This document shows positions 28,058 to 36,889 of a stretch of DNA of 64,000 nucleotides, one piece after another. This stretch comes from Alteribacillus persepolensis (GTDB lineage: Bacteria; Bacillota; Bacilli; Bacillales; Marinococcaceae). The notes beneath the pieces are model-generated. The model searched no databases and was not told where the DNA came from. It worked only from the letters and a program-made list of their open reading frames with translations. The translations under genes and the position numbers were made by a program. The stretch spans positions 1 through 64,000 of the forward strand of contig NZ_FNDK01000013.1 of assembly GCF_900099605.1 (NCBI RefSeq). The letters are read 5' to 3'. The number at the start of each line of letters is the position of its first letter. Within the stretch, counting starts at the first letter, position 1.

Positions 28058-29161
28058 TTACTTCCAAATATCCGCAGCAATGGAGACAACGTGACGAAGT
28101 TTCTCCCATTGTTCTTCTTCTGTAAGCAAGTTGCCTTCTTCTGTGGATGCAAAGCCGCACTGCGGGCTGACGTTCAGCTGCTCCAGCGGGACATATGTAG
28201 AAGCTTCTTCGATGCGGCGTTTTACGTCGTCGGCATTTTCTAATTCACCAGACTTGGATGTGATGAGCCCTAGTACAATTTGCAAATCTTTTCGTTTTAC
28301 AAAACGAAGCGGCTCAAACCCACCGGCACGGTCGCTGTCATATTCTAAGAAAAAGCCATCAACATTCAGACCGTCAAACAAAATTTCAGCTACGGGCTCA
28401 TAACCCCCTGATGAAATCCAGGTAGAGCGGAAATTGCCGCGGCAGATGTGCATAGTAATCTTCATGTCTGCTGGTTTGTTCTCAAGAGCTGTGTTGATAG
28501 TATATTGATACCATTTCTTTAGCTTTTCTGGATCCTGCCCTTTTTCTCGTATTTTTTCTAGCTGCTCATCGGAACAAAAATAAGCCCAAGATGTATCATC
28601 AAGCTGCAAATAACGGCAGCCCGCATCATAAAAAGCTTTTATTGCTTGCTGGTAAGCTTTAGCTAAGTCAGTAAAGAAAGCTTCTTCATTGTCTTGATAC
28701 ATATCAGCCTCCATTTCACCGCGAAAATGCAGCATGCTTGGGCTCGGAATAGTCATTTTAGCAGTGTAATCTCCTGCTGCTTTTTGTAAAAAGGAAAAAT
28801 CTTCTAACATTGGGTGATTGCTAAAGCCAAGCTTCCCAGTAATTTTAATAGAATGAGATTTTGTTTTGGTTGCTTGGAACTGAATACCGCTGTCTGTGTC
28901 GTATCCTTGTACGCCATCTAAGTTTTCCAAGAAGTCAAAATGCCACCAGCTCCGGCGGAATTCTCCGTCTGTGACGGCTTGCAAGCCAACTTCTTTTTGT
29001 TTTCCTACAATTCGTGTGATTTCTTCATTTTCTATGTCACGCAGCTGCTGTCTGGTGATTTGCTGCTTCTCATACTGACCGCGTGCTTCTTTAATGCGAT
29101 TAGAACGCAGCAAACTGCCAACGTGATCAGCGCGATAAGGCGGTTGAAGATTGTCTGTCAT
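28058..29161 (-). CDS. Cobalamin-independent methionine synthase C-terminal-like protein (YxjG/YxjH type)
   Basis: A 367-residue TIM-barrel protein matching the C-terminal catalytic half of MetE. It opens with ADHVGSLLRS and contains MHICRGNFR and the late zinc-ligand region SPQCGFASTEEG. In Bacillus, YxjG and YxjH are such short forms, linked to methionine or methylated-sulfur metabolism. The start at 29161 follows AAGGAATA; the upstream frame to 29233 lacks a ribosome site. I looked for a SAM riboswitch or T-box upstream and saw none. Confidence 0.85.
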   Translation of the reverse strand: MTDNLQPPYRADHVGSLLRSNRIKEARGQYEKQQITRQQLRDIENEEITRIVGKQKEVGLQAVTDGEFRRSWWHFDFLENLDGVQGYDTDSGIQFQATKTKSHSIKITGKLGFSNHPMLEDFSFLQKAAGDYTAKMTIPSPSMLHFRGEMEADMYQDNEEAFFTDLAKAYQQAIKAFYDAGCRYLQLDDTSWAYFCSDEQLEKIREKGQDPEKLKKWYQYTINTALENKPADMKITMHICRGNFRSTWISSGGYEPVAEILFDGLNVDGFFLEYDSDRAGGFEPLRFVKRKDLQIVLGLITSKSGELENADDVKRRIEEASTYVPLEQLNVSPQCGFASTEEGNLLTEEEQWEKLRHVVSIAADIWK

Positions 29162-29374
29162 GAAATATTCCTTCTTTCTACATCGTGATGTGAAAAGAGT
29201 AACAAAATATCCAGTACATGTAAAACGCTGCACTTTCCATCATTCTTTTTACCTAAAAAGTGGTAAGATAACCTTTTTATAGGTTTTATTTTCTAGAAAG
29301 CTGTACTGCCATACATCACTTTGGACAAGGAAAGATTAAATGAATATGCCTATGAAACAAATACAACAAAATAA

Positions 29375-29406
29375 CCCCCATCCCGCCTTTTGCGGCGAAA
29401 TGGGGG
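29375..29406 (-). terminator. Terminator of the DJ-1-like gene
   Basis: CCCCCAT (29375-29381) pairs with ATGGGGG (29400-29406), with an inner CCGC/GCGG stem. TTATTTTG follows on the minus strand. Confidence 0.6.
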
Positions 29407-29446
29407 AAGATGGTTGAACAGGGGGACTGTGGAGGCATAATTTGTT

Positions 29447-30100
29447 TTATTGCAGGGCCTCTACGACTTTTTCTGCTGTACTTCTGCTTGACTGTGGATT
29501 TTGACCAGTGACGAGGCGACCATCAGCTACGGAGTAGTCTGTCCATTTCTCTCCTTGTTGGAAGTCAGCCCCTTTTTCACGCAGAGTAGATTCGAGCATG
29601 AATGGCATGTGCGTATCAAGCTGCATTTCTTTTTCTTCTTCATCGGTGAAAGCAGCTACTTTTTTACCGTCAACAATTGATGTGCCGTCTTGGTATGTTG
29701 CGTTGACGAAGCCGGCAGGACCGTGGCAAACAGCGCTAATCACCTTATTATTTTCCGCAAAGTGCTGCAGCACGTTTTGCAGCGTTTTATTTTCTGGGAA
29801 ATCAAACATCGTTCCGTGGCCGCCCGGAAGGAAAATGGCGTCAAAGCCGTCCTTATCATCTTCGCTTAATGTTGCTGTGTCTTGTAATTCAGCTTCAGCA
29901 CCTTTCCATTCAGCTTTGTCTTCTATACTGTTAGGATCAAGCGGTACTTCGCCGCCTTCGATGCTCGTTACTTTTACATCAAAGCCATTTTCTTTAAAAA
30001 CGTTATATGGAACAGCAAATTCCTCGAGCCATAAACCGGTTTTGTGATCATCAGTAATCGTGGTGTGGTTCGTTACGACCATAAGAATACGTTTAGTCAT
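29447..30100 (-). CDS. DJ-1/PfpI superfamily protein (Hsp31-like, type 1 glutamine amidotransferase-like)
   Basis: A 217-residue protein. The nucleophile elbow VISAVCHGPAGF holds the reactive cysteine, and FLPGGHGTMFDFPEN supplies the acidic and histidine side. This matches the Hsp31-like group, proposed as glyoxalase III or protein deglycase type stress proteins. The start at 30100 follows AAGGAGG by 8 nt; the frame to 30151 has no ribosome site. It is divergent from a phosphoesterase gene. Confidence 0.85.
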   Translation of the reverse strand: MTKRILMVVTNHTTITDDHKTGLWLEEFAVPYNVFKENGFDVKVTSIEGGEVPLDPNSIEDKAEWKGAEAELQDTATLSEDDKDGFDAIFLPGGHGTMFDFPENKTLQNVLQHFAENNKVISAVCHGPAGFVNATYQDGTSIVDGKKVAAFTDEEEKEMQLDTHMPFMLESTLREKGADFQQGEKWTDYSVADGRLVTGQNPQSSRSTAEKVVEALQ

Positions 30101-30200
30101 GTTGCATGCCTCCTTTTCTTTTTGCAGAAACCATTTTATTATGATGTACAAATCGTTGTAAAAGATTCTGCTTCATAATGTGAAAAAGGAGGGACTGTCG

Positions 30201-30689
30201 GTGAAAGTAATTATTGTATCGGATACACATATCCCAAAAAAAGCCAAAGTGCTGCCCAATCGGCTGCTTCAGGAGTTAGAAGAAGCGGACTGTATCATTC
30301 ATGCTGGAGACTGGCAGGCAAAAGAGGTATTTCATGAGCTGCAGCAATACGGCAAACTGTATGGTGTGTCTGGAAACGTAGACGGTGAAGACATCAAACA
30401 ATTGATGCCGGAAAAACAAGTGGTAGAAGCTAACGGATGGAAAATCGGTATTGTGCATGGGCACGGAGATAAGAAAACGACAGAGAAACGCGCAGTTGAA
30501 GCATTTAACGAACATGTAGACATCATTGTCTTTGGCCACTCGCACTTGCCTGTATTGAAATTTACGGGCAAAACAATGTTATTTAATCCGGGATCTGTGA
30601 CCGATAAGCGGAAATTGCCGTATTATTCATTTGGAAAGCTGATTTTAGACGACGAGATACATGCAGAGCATGTTTTCTTTAAAAATTAA
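30201..30689 (+). CDS. YfcE/MJ0936-type metallophosphoesterase
   Basis: A 162-residue calcineurin-like phosphoesterase. Metal ligands lie in SDTHIP, HAGDW, GNVDGE, HGHGD and FGHSHLP, in the correct order. The family hydrolyses phosphodiesters in vitro; the physiological substrate is unknown. The GTG at 30201 is preferred over 30180 because AAAGGAGG lies about 9 nt upstream. Confidence 0.88.
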   Translation: MKVIIVSDTHIPKKAKVLPNRLLQELEEADCIIHAGDWQAKEVFHELQQYGKLYGVSGNVDGEDIKQLMPEKQVVEANGWKIGIVHGHGDKKTTEKRAVEAFNEHVDIIVFGHSHLPVLKFTGKTMLFNPGSVTDKRKLPYYSFGKLILDDEIHAEHVFFKN

Positions 30690-30766
30690 AACGAAAACGT
30701 AAGCAGTAAACCTATCATTTAGTCTGCTTTCTTTCAGCGTGTGTTCATCATTGTTATTGTAGTATA

Positions 30767-30801
30767 AAAAACGGGGCTTCCATAATTAGCGCCCCGTTTT
30801 T
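30767..30801. terminator. Bidirectional terminator
   Basis: AAAAACGGGGC (30767-30777) pairs with GCCCCGTTTTT (30791-30801). It lies between two convergent genes, with T runs for both. Confidence 0.88.
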
Positions 30802-30821
30802 GAAGAAGTATTTCCTGCTTA

Positions 30822-31457
30822 TTAGTTTGATTCGCTAACAACGGTGAAACGTTCATTGATATGCTCTTCGTTTTCGATTTCATCGACAACCGCAATGGCA
30901 TAATCGGCATAACTGATATAACTTTTTCCTTCATTATTTGTGATAAGGTGATCTTTGCCTTTTTTATACCTGCCGCTTCGCTGTCCTTCCGGGTCAAATT
31001 CAGCAGCAGGGCTTAAAAATGTCCAGCGGATAGAGGAAGTATTTTGCAAGGCTTCGAGGTTGCGCCCTTGTCCATTAGCTGTTGGTTTAATCGCATCAGG
31101 AAATGCAGGAGTGTCAATTAAGCGAGTGGTTTTTTCTTCATCTACATATAAGCTGCCAGCACCACCTACGACAAACAATCTTGTGTCGGTGCCTTGCAGG
31201 GCATCAATGAGCGTGTGGCCGGCATCCACATGTGGCTGCTCTTCTCCCAGCGGTGCGCCGAAACTATTAACCACTGCATCAAAACCAGCTATATCATCCG
31301 TACGAATATGAAAAATGTCTCGTTCGATAACAGGTATACTTTCCCTCACTTTCGCTGCGTCACGAACAATGGCGGTGACATCATGACCGCGGTTAAGGGC
31401 CTCTCTTACAATAAGTTGTCCTGCTTTTCCAGTTGCGCCAACAACTCCTATTTTCAT
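30822..31457 (-). CDS. NAD(P)-binding oxidoreductase of the YwnB / flavin-reductase-like SDR group
   Basis: A 211-residue atypical short-chain dehydrogenase. The Rossmann start is KIGVVGATGKAGQLIV, and VNSFGAPLG, VVGGAGSLYVDEE and FLSPAAEFDPEGQRSG are typical of the YwnB/biliverdin-reductase-B-like group. AGGAGG precedes the ATG. It follows an Rrf2 regulator gene on the same strand; both have the same palindrome upstream. In Bacillus subtilis a similar ywnA-ywnB pair exists. A role in redox or electrophile stress is an inference. Confidence 0.85.
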   Translation of the reverse strand: MKIGVVGATGKAGQLIVREALNRGHDVTAIVRDAAKVRESIPVIERDIFHIRTDDIAGFDAVVNSFGAPLGEEQPHVDAGHTLIDALQGTDTRLFVVGGAGSLYVDEEKTTRLIDTPAFPDAIKPTANGQGRNLEALQNTSSIRWTFLSPAAEFDPEGQRSGRYKKGKDHLITNNEGKSYISYADYAIAVVDEIENEEHINERFTVVSESN

Positions 31458-31479
31458 TGTTATTCCTCCTATATCTTTG

Positions 31480-31500
31480 TTGTAACTGAAATTGTTACAA
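31480..31500 (-). promoter_or_regulatory. Rrf2-type operator before the ywnB-like gene
   Basis: TTGTAAC-N7-GTTACAA is a perfect 21-bp dyad between the Rrf2 and oxidoreductase genes. A near-identical dyad stands before the Rrf2 gene itself. Confidence 0.7.
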
Positions 31501-31525
31501 GTGAAGCGTGAAGAGACACCTTCTT

Positions 31526-31936
31526 TTAAGAAAAAAGGTGTTCTGTAATATCCTGCAGCGATTGATTGGCTAATTCGGTTTTCATTGCTTCTTCGACACG
31601 CACAAATGTATCATCTAATGTTTCTTGTATCCGCTTGCCTACAGGACAATTTGGATTAGGGTTTTCGTGAACAGAAAACAATGCATTGTCTGAAAAGACA
31701 GCTTCATATATATCCAGTAAACGGATAGAATCCGGCGGTCTGGCAATAACGGCACCTGCAGTTCCGGGTCTGGTATGAATGAGTCCTTTTTTTCTAAGTA
31801 ACCCTGAAATTCGCCGGACAACGACCGGATTAGTGTTCACGCTTTGTGCGATAAATTCAGATGTTAATCTTTCGTGCGGATAAGCGGCAAGAAGCGATAA
31901 AATATGAATAGCTACACTTAAACGGCTGTTTATCAT
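31526..31936 (-). CDS. Rrf2 family transcriptional regulator (YwnA-like)
   Basis: A 136-residue winged-helix regulator. It begins MINSRLSVAIHILSLLAAYP; the helix-turn-helix lies near NTNPVVVRRISGLLRKKGLI. It lacks the three-cysteine cluster of IscR/NsrR; only one cysteine (NPNCPVGKRI) is seen, a possible single redox switch. The dyad TTGTAAC-N7-GTTACA occurs before this gene and before its downstream neighbour, so it probably represses both. Confidence 0.87.
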   Translation of the reverse strand: MINSRLSVAIHILSLLAAYPHERLTSEFIAQSVNTNPVVVRRISGLLRKKGLIHTRPGTAGAVIARPPDSIRLLDIYEAVFSDNALFSVHENPNPNCPVGKRIQETLDDTFVRVEEAMKTELANQSLQDITEHLFS

Positions 31937-31950
31937 GATTGTTCCCCACC

Positions 31951-31970
31951 TTGTAACAAAAACAGTTACA
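31951..31970 (-). promoter_or_regulatory. Rrf2-type operator before the rrf2 gene
   Basis: TTGTAAC (31951-31957), 7 nt, then GTTACA (31965-31970). It matches the dyad at 31480-31500 in both arms and spacing, and lies 15 bp upstream of the rrf2 start codon. Confidence 0.7.
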
Positions 31971-32015
31971 TTTTATACGATACAGAAAGCCATAATTATT
32001 GTCAAACGAATATGC

Positions 32016-32046
32016 AAAAAGCCAGCACCTGCGCTGGTGCCGGCTT
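32016..32046 (-). terminator. Terminator of the LLM oxidoreductase gene
   Basis: AAGCC and GCACC on the left pair with GGTGC and GGCTT on the right, with one mismatch. Five T follow on the minus strand. Confidence 0.75.
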
Positions 32047-32053
32047 ACCATTA

Positions 32054-33070
32054 CTATTTAGTGATATCTGCGACAATTTCATATGAACGCAGGCGTTTTT
32101 GATGCTCATATACTTGTGTATTAATCATGATTTCATCGGCTTGCGTGTCATGTAAAAATGTTTGCATTTTTTCTGCGACGGTATCAGGGCCGCCAAAAAT
32201 GGAAGCGGAAAAACGCTGTTGAATGAGCATCTTTTCGTATTCTGTCGCAATGTCATCCATGTTTTCAATCGGCGGCTGCAACGGTTCTTCAACATTTCGC
32301 ATTTGGTTTAATATACGCTGTTGATGGGTAGTGCTTAAGTATTCTGCTTCTTCATCTGTTTCTGCCGCGATAACATTTAGTCCAACCATAGCATATGGTT
32401 CTTCCAAAACATCAGATGGTGTAAAGGAGCGGCGGTACAAGTCGAGGGCAGGCAATGTATTTTCCGGTGAAAAGTGGCTGGCAAATGCAAATGGAAGTCC
32501 GAGCTGCCCGGCTAGTTGAGCGCTAAATCCACTTGAACCTAAGAGCCATACCGGTATGTCCAATCCTTGTCCCGGAATAGCACGCACCCGTTTCATCTTT
32601 TGGTTAGATAAAGGTTGTAAATAACTGCGCAATTCATCTAGAAGCTGAGGAAAATCACTTCCATCACTCCCTGTATGCCTGCGCAGGGCATGAGCAGTGA
32701 ATTGATCGGTACCTGGTGCACGTCCTAAACCTAAGTCAATCCGTCCAGGATACAGCGTCTCAAGCGTTCCGAATTGTTCAGCAATGAGAAGGGGGGCATG
32801 ATTTGGGAGCATAATGCCACCTGAGCCGACACGAATCGTAGAGGTATTCTCAGCAATATGTCCAATAAGCACGGACGTGGCAGAACTTCCGATAAACGGC
32901 ATATTATGGTGTTCAGCCAGCCAATAGCGGCGGTATCCCCATTTTTCCGCATGCTGGGCTAAATCGCGCGTGTGATTGTAAGAGTCTCGGATGGTGTGTC
33001 CTGTCAAAATAGGAGATAAGTCTAAGACAGACAATGTTACGTCCTGCAATGTTTTATGGTTTGGCATCAT
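32054..33070 (-). CDS. LLM-class (luciferase-like) flavin-dependent monooxygenase family protein
   Basis: A 338-residue TIM-barrel protein of the bacterial luciferase-like family. It opens with LSVLDLSPI and contains [29 protein letters not shown], and [25 protein letters not shown], typical of the MsnO8/YceB-like subgroup. These enzymes use FMNH2 from a partner reductase. AAGGAAG lies before two consecutive ATG codons. The substrate is unknown. Confidence 0.87.
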   Translation of the reverse strand: MMPNHKTLQDVTLSVLDLSPILTGHTIRDSYNHTRDLAQHAEKWGYRRYWLAEHHNMPFIGSSATSVLIGHIAENTSTIRVGSGGIMLPNHAPLLIAEQFGTLETLYPGRIDLGLGRAPGTDQFTAHALRRHTGSDGSDFPQLLDELRSYLQPLSNQKMKRVRAIPGQGLDIPVWLLGSSGFSAQLAGQLGLPFAFASHFSPENTLPALDLYRRSFTPSDVLEEPYAMVGLNVIAAETDEEAEYLSTTHQQRILNQMRNVEEPLQPPIENMDDIATEYEKMLIQQRFSASIFGGPDTVAEKMQTFLHDTQADEIMINTQVYEHQKRLRSYEIVADITK

Positions 33071-33183
33071 TTCAACTTCCTTTTTATCGTTGTCTGTCGT
33101 TTATTCTAACAAGTGTTATGGATTTTCCAAAGCCATATGAATGGAAAAATGCGGAGAAGGTAGAGAAAAGCTCATACAATGAT

Positions 33184-33225
33184 GTGAGAACGGTCATCAG
33201 CTGCAGTCCGTTGATAACCGTTCAC
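33184..33225. repeat. Imperfect inverted repeat between LLM gene and tatC
   Basis: TGTGA-ACGGT-ATCA blocks on the left pair with TGAT-ACCGT-TCACA on the right, separated by small bulges, around a 12-nt loop. No T run is present. It is downstream of tatC on the minus strand and might be an RNA-stabilising hairpin. Confidence 0.4.
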
Positions 33226-33280
33226 AGCTATGATGAAAGAGCGAACGAAACAGGTTACGAAGAAAGTAATGAAAAAAGGT

Positions 33281-34003
33281 TTAAGAAGAGCTTGGCATGT
33301 TCGTTAATCGTTTTCGATATACGATTCGGCTAATCATAATGCTTATTTCATATAAACCTAATAAAGGAATAATAACTAGCACGTCGGACATAAAGTCAGG
33401 CGGAGTAATTAATACAGACAAAGCAACGAGTGCTAAATACGAGTATTTTCTTGCTTTTGCTAATTTGACTGGGTCGATAATACCCAGTTTTGTTAAAAAC
33501 ATAATAACCGCAGGCATTTCAAACAGAAAGCCAAATGGAACGGTAAGATGGAGCATAAATGTAAAGTATTTTTCGACTGTAAAGAAGGTAGCAAAATCAT
33601 TACCGGCCAGTCCTTCTAAAAAAGAAACAACGAGAGGAAACAAAATAAAATATCCAAAACCAATACCTGCAAGAAACAAAAAAAACAAGGCAGGAATAAA
33701 ACCAAGTGTCGTTTTTTGTTCGGTTTTTGTCAGTGCCGGCTGCACAAATTTCCATACTTGCAGTGCAGCAATAGGGAGGGTCACGGCGAGCGCAGAAGTG
33801 CCTGCAATCATCATGTATACCCACAAGATATCGGCTGGCCCAAGTAAAGCCAGCTGATCTTCTAAGTCTTTCACAAGAAAAAGATAGATATCACGTACAA
33901 AAATAAATGATACAACAAAGGCAATAAGAAAAGAGAACAACGTAATAAGTATTCTTTTGCGCAGTTCGCCTATATGGTCAACGATGTTCATTTCTTCAGA
34001 CAT
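33281..34003 (-). CDS. tatC: Sec-independent protein translocase TatC
   Basis: A 240-residue membrane protein with six hydrophobic segments. The N-terminal MNIVDHIGELRKRI and the periplasmic FTVEKYF region are typical of TatC, the receptor of twin-arginine signal peptides. The start at 34003 (MSEEMNIV) is set by AAGGAG upstream; the longer frame lacks support. It follows tatA, with a hairpin between them, and the phoX-like gene before that encodes an obvious Tat substrate. Confidence 0.93.
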   Translation of the reverse strand: MSEEMNIVDHIGELRKRILITLFSFLIAFVVSFIFVRDIYLFLVKDLEDQLALLGPADILWVYMMIAGTSALAVTLPIAALQVWKFVQPALTKTEQKTTLGFIPALFFLFLAGIGFGYFILFPLVVSFLEGLAGNDFATFFTVEKYFTFMLHLTVPFGFLFEMPAVIMFLTKLGIIDPVKLAKARKYSYLALVALSVLITPPDFMSDVLVIIPLLGLYEISIMISRIVYRKRLTNMPSSS

Positions 34004-34038
34004 AGTATGTAAAACTCCTTTCTGTGGTACATGCAAAA

Positions 34039-34068
34039 ATGTAAGCAGGTAGAACCTGCCTACATTTT
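34039..34068 (-). terminator. Hairpin between tatA and tatC
   Basis: ATGTA-GCAGG pairs with CCTGC-TACAT, with one mismatch and a 5-nt loop. TTTTTG follows on the minus strand. It may be a partial terminator that sets more TatA than TatC, since TatA is needed in excess. Confidence 0.5.
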
Positions 34069-34074
34069 TTTACA

Positions 34075-34296
34075 TTAACTTCCTGTTTTTTCTTCATTTT
34101 TTTCTACTGCCTGAAGGTTTCTTTCGGATGTTTTATTTTGTTCATCTCCATTGACAAGATCATTCGTTGCTTTCTTAAACTCTTTTAATGTACTTCCAAA
34201 AGCACGTCCAATTTCAGGAAGTTTTGACGGGCCAAAAATAATAAGCGCAATAACAAGTACGAGAATTAATCCGGGTATACCAATATTGGAAAGCAT
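34075..34296 (-). CDS. tatA: Sec-independent protein translocase TatA
   Basis: A 73-residue protein. One membrane helix (about 5-20) is followed by the [21 protein letters not shown] hinge and amphipathic helix of the TatA family, then a charged tail. AAGGAGGG precedes the ATG. It should form the Tat pore with TatC; Gram-positive TatA also covers the TatB role. Confidence 0.93.
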   Translation of the reverse strand: MLSNIGIPGLILVLVIALIIFGPSKLPEIGRAFGSTLKEFKKATNDLVNGDEQNKTSERNLQAVEKNEEKTGS

Positions 34297-34406
34297 CGGT
34301 TTCCCTCCTTTTGTTTAATAGATGAGTATCGTTATGCAGCTCAACGCAGCAGTCCCTGTGCCATCTTTTTACACATGTCTGGTGTCTTTAAGTCATTTGC
34401 GTTGTA

Positions 34407-35837
34407 CTAAAGAATAGGCATTCCATGGCGGTGGAAAGCAGCTGCTTCTAAAGCAGACAGACCTTTTCTTTCTGCGTATTCAGCTAATTTGTCGTCTATT
34501 TGAGGTGCATAAGCAGCAGGTGGTGCCGCATGTCCCATTTGACGTTGACGGCCTGCATTTCTGCGTCCAAACGGTCCCCAAATTGCAAACGTAATACCAG
34601 GGCTTTGGATATTTACAAAGAAAGTTCGTCCATCTGTGGAGAACGTAGGTCCGGCAAGTTCAGAACTATTCAGGCGGTTTTCTGCGAATGTATAGACTTC
34701 ACCTTCTGGAGTCATACCAACGATACGGTCTGTACCGCCGCCATCTTCAGCAATCCACAAGTCTCCCCATGGTGTAATACAAATATTATCCGGCATTTCC
34801 AAGTCATTGCTGCTTGTGGACTCATAGAACAACTCTAATGTATTTGTAGCCGGGATGTAACGGTATACGCGGCCAAGGTTTTTATCCCCAGCAGATGTAT
34901 CATCGAACCAGAATACACCGCCTGCGAAATAAGCTCCTTCTAAGCGGCTGAATTGAATACAGTCTTTTGCGATAGCATCATCACTTGGTTTTTCAGGATC
35001 CAAGTCTTTCCATACAATAGAAAAGTTTTGTCCGCTCTCAAAGTCTCCTGCAGAGGTAGAAGATGTTTCTTCGAGTGCAGCAGCTTGCAATCTTCCGCCT
35101 TTTTGCAGGGCACCAACCTTTTGACTGCGGTCGTTTGGAATAAAACGGTAAAAGAAGCTTGGGCTTGAATCTTCGGTTAAGTATACAATGCCTGTTTCCG
35201 GGTCAATAGCTGTTGCTTCATGAGAGAATGCACCCATGTCTCTAATTGGTGTTTTTGAAAGCTTTCCTTCTGGGTCATCCGGGTCCACTTCGAACACATA
35301 ACCATGCCCGCGGTTGAGTGTTTCTTCACAAGTGAGCCACGTTCCCCAAGGCGTCGCACCGCCAGCGCAGTTTCGAATCGTTCCGGCAGATGTTACGTAT
35401 TCTTCTTCAATTTTGCGGTTTGGTCCAACAACAAGTGCCGTAGTTCCCCCAGTTGCATCCTTATTATATGGATTTTTCCCTTCGACAGGGTGAGCATGGT
35501 TGCCGCTTAACTCATGGTTTCTTACAAGAACGGTCGAATTATGTTTGCCGGGGAAGGCTGCCATCCCATCGAACATTGCCGGAACAGGACGCCCATCACG
35601 GAGCTTGCCGCCTTCTTCGGAAATGATACGATACTGAAATCCCTTGGGAAGGTCTAAAATTCCGCCTGGGTCTTTTTGCAGCGGTCCAAATCCAGCTGTT
35701 GAAGCAATGTTGTTAGGAGCAGCAAGTGATGTTTGTTTTCCTCCAAACGAAAACAAGCCGGTTGTTCCTAGTGTGACTGCGAGCGTACTCATCCCGCCTG
35801 CTTTAATAAAATCACGACGATTCATGTGTTTATTCAC
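34407..35837 (-). CDS. PhoX-like (DUF839) phosphatase, Tat-exported
   Basis: A 476-residue protein with a twin-arginine signal peptide: NRRDFIKAGG near residues 6-15 followed by a hydrophobic segment. The mature part belongs to the DUF839/PhoX family, beta-propeller enzymes that use calcium and iron to hydrolyse phosphate esters; landmarks are LVRNHELSGNH, WGTWLTCEETLN, AFSHEATAID, MPDNICITPWGDLWIAEDG. The start is GTG at 35837 with GGGAGGA upstream. tatA and tatC follow, so the exporter and its substrate are clustered. Confidence 0.85.
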   Translation of the reverse strand: MNKHMNRRDFIKAGGMSTLAVTLGTTGLFSFGGKQTSLAAPNNIASTAGFGPLQKDPGGILDLPKGFQYRIISEEGGKLRDGRPVPAMFDGMAAFPGKHNSTVLVRNHELSGNHAHPVEGKNPYNKDATGGTTALVVGPNRKIEEEYVTSAGTIRNCAGGATPWGTWLTCEETLNRGHGYVFEVDPDDPEGKLSKTPIRDMGAFSHEATAIDPETGIVYLTEDSSPSFFYRFIPNDRSQKVGALQKGGRLQAAALEETSSTSAGDFESGQNFSIVWKDLDPEKPSDDAIAKDCIQFSRLEGAYFAGGVFWFDDTSAGDKNLGRVYRYIPATNTLELFYESTSSNDLEMPDNICITPWGDLWIAEDGGGTDRIVGMTPEGEVYTFAENRLNSSELAGPTFSTDGRTFFVNIQSPGITFAIWGPFGRRNAGRQRQMGHAAPPAAYAPQIDDKLAEYAERKGLSALEAAAFHRHGMPIL

Positions 35838-35912
35838 GACAATAATTCCTCCCAAAATTGATTTTAGAGTGCCATCACTAAAGCAGCTCCAACTAAAAAA
35901 TTACTAGATTAA

Positions 35913-35940
35913 TGTTGATATATAGTGTAATGAATGTAAA
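35913..35940 (-). promoter_or_regulatory. Possible Pho box before phoX-like gene
   Basis: On the minus strand TTTACA, ATTACA and TCAACA occur within 28 bp; the first and third start 22 bp apart. This resembles direct repeats of TT(A/T/C)ACA bound by PhoP. It lies about 75 bp upstream of the start codon. The match is imperfect. Confidence 0.35.
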
Positions 35941-36591
35941 AAATACTTAAATAGGTAATATAGGAAAAAAGATATAGGTATTCATGGAGGAAGGAAGGGG
36001 AGAAAGAGTATTTTGTAAAATAATAGATCTAAGAGATTGGGTAAAAAATAAATGAGTAGGTGGCAGGTAAGAGGACAATGGTTCAAATGTTATAAAGAGT
36101 ATAAATTTTTTGTTTTCATTATGTGTATAAATCTTTATATTTTTCATGTCTTATTTACATATTCTTAAAACAGGAATATATGAAACGTGAAAAGACTTAT
36201 TGGTGTGATAAGTGAAATTAGTAAACAAAAACGTAAAAGATATAAAGATGAAGGTAAATCCAAGACAGGTTGTTTAAAAACCATAGGGGATGAGCGTATA
36301 CGGAAGCTCCGGCAAAAGTCCTTTCAGGGGCAGCCACATTTAATTGTTCGTTTGCTTGGTAAGGAATGTTAGCAGCTGCAGGCTGTCGACTGGGTACACT
36401 TATTAAATCTTTGGAGAATGTTTCATTTATCTGTTTTTCCGCTTATTGCAAGGACACCTGCGGTATGAATGACATTTGCTTAAACGAGAAGTGGACTTCG
36501 TTATTCGTTGAAAATGAGAGAATAATAGAAGCCTGCCTATACTACTTCGTTTTAAACACATAATCTATAAATAGAAAAGGAGGTGAATAGA
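35941..36591. other. Intergenic stretch, no convincing gene
   Basis: AT-rich DNA with two short plus-strand frames (36187-36372 and 36366-36563) that have no ribosome site and no recognisable product. The last part is the leader of the small DKSGN protein gene. Confidence 0.45.
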
Positions 36592-36864
36592 TTGAGTTAT
36601 TATGGCAGGCGCGGTGACGTCTATAGTAGAAATGATAACGATAACTTCCTGAAAAGCGACAGCCGGTCAAAAAGTGAGAATGAAAACTTTTTAAAAGATA
36701 AAAACTATAACAATAATGAAGCGCGTGCAGTTATTGATAAGAGTGGTAATGCAAACGTTGATGTCCACGTAGACGCTGAGTCTTTCTCAAAAAGCCGTAA
36801 CAAGGCACAGGCAGATGCTGATGCAGACCGAGGCGGTGGACGCAGAAAACGCTGCTGCTATTAA
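36592..36864 (+). CDS. Small DKSGN-motif protein A (90 aa), unknown function
   Basis: A hydrophilic, low-complexity protein rich in Asn, Asp, Ser and Lys. It has two SENENFLKD/NDNDNFLKS-like repeats, then VIDKSGNANVDVHVDAESFS, and ends in RRKRCCY with a vicinal cysteine pair. The start is TTG at 36592, 8 nt after AAAGGAGGTGA. The composition and CC tail recall spore coat or exosporium proteins, but I cannot place it in a family. It lies 25 nt before a second protein with the same DKSGN-xx-VDV motif. Confidence 0.65.
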   Translation: MSYYGRRGDVYSRNDNDNFLKSDSRSKSENENFLKDKNYNNNEARAVIDKSGNANVDVHVDAESFSKSRNKAQADADADRGGGRRKRCCY

Positions 36865-36889
36865 ATAGTGTTTATAAGGGGGTGTGGTA

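Noticed and set aside
29162-29340. SAM riboswitch or T-box upstream of the metE-C-like gene
   Set aside because: Expected from Bacillus yxjG/yxjH, but the S-box core and T-box sequence are not present.
33034-33333. 99-codon plus-strand frame between the LLM gene and tatC
   Set aside because: It starts inside the LLM gene antisense, ends within tatC, and lacks a ribosome site; the region holds only an imperfect inverted repeat.
36187-36563. Two overlapping short plus-strand frames
   Set aside because: No ribosome site, no recognisable product, and composition typical of AT-rich intergenic DNA.
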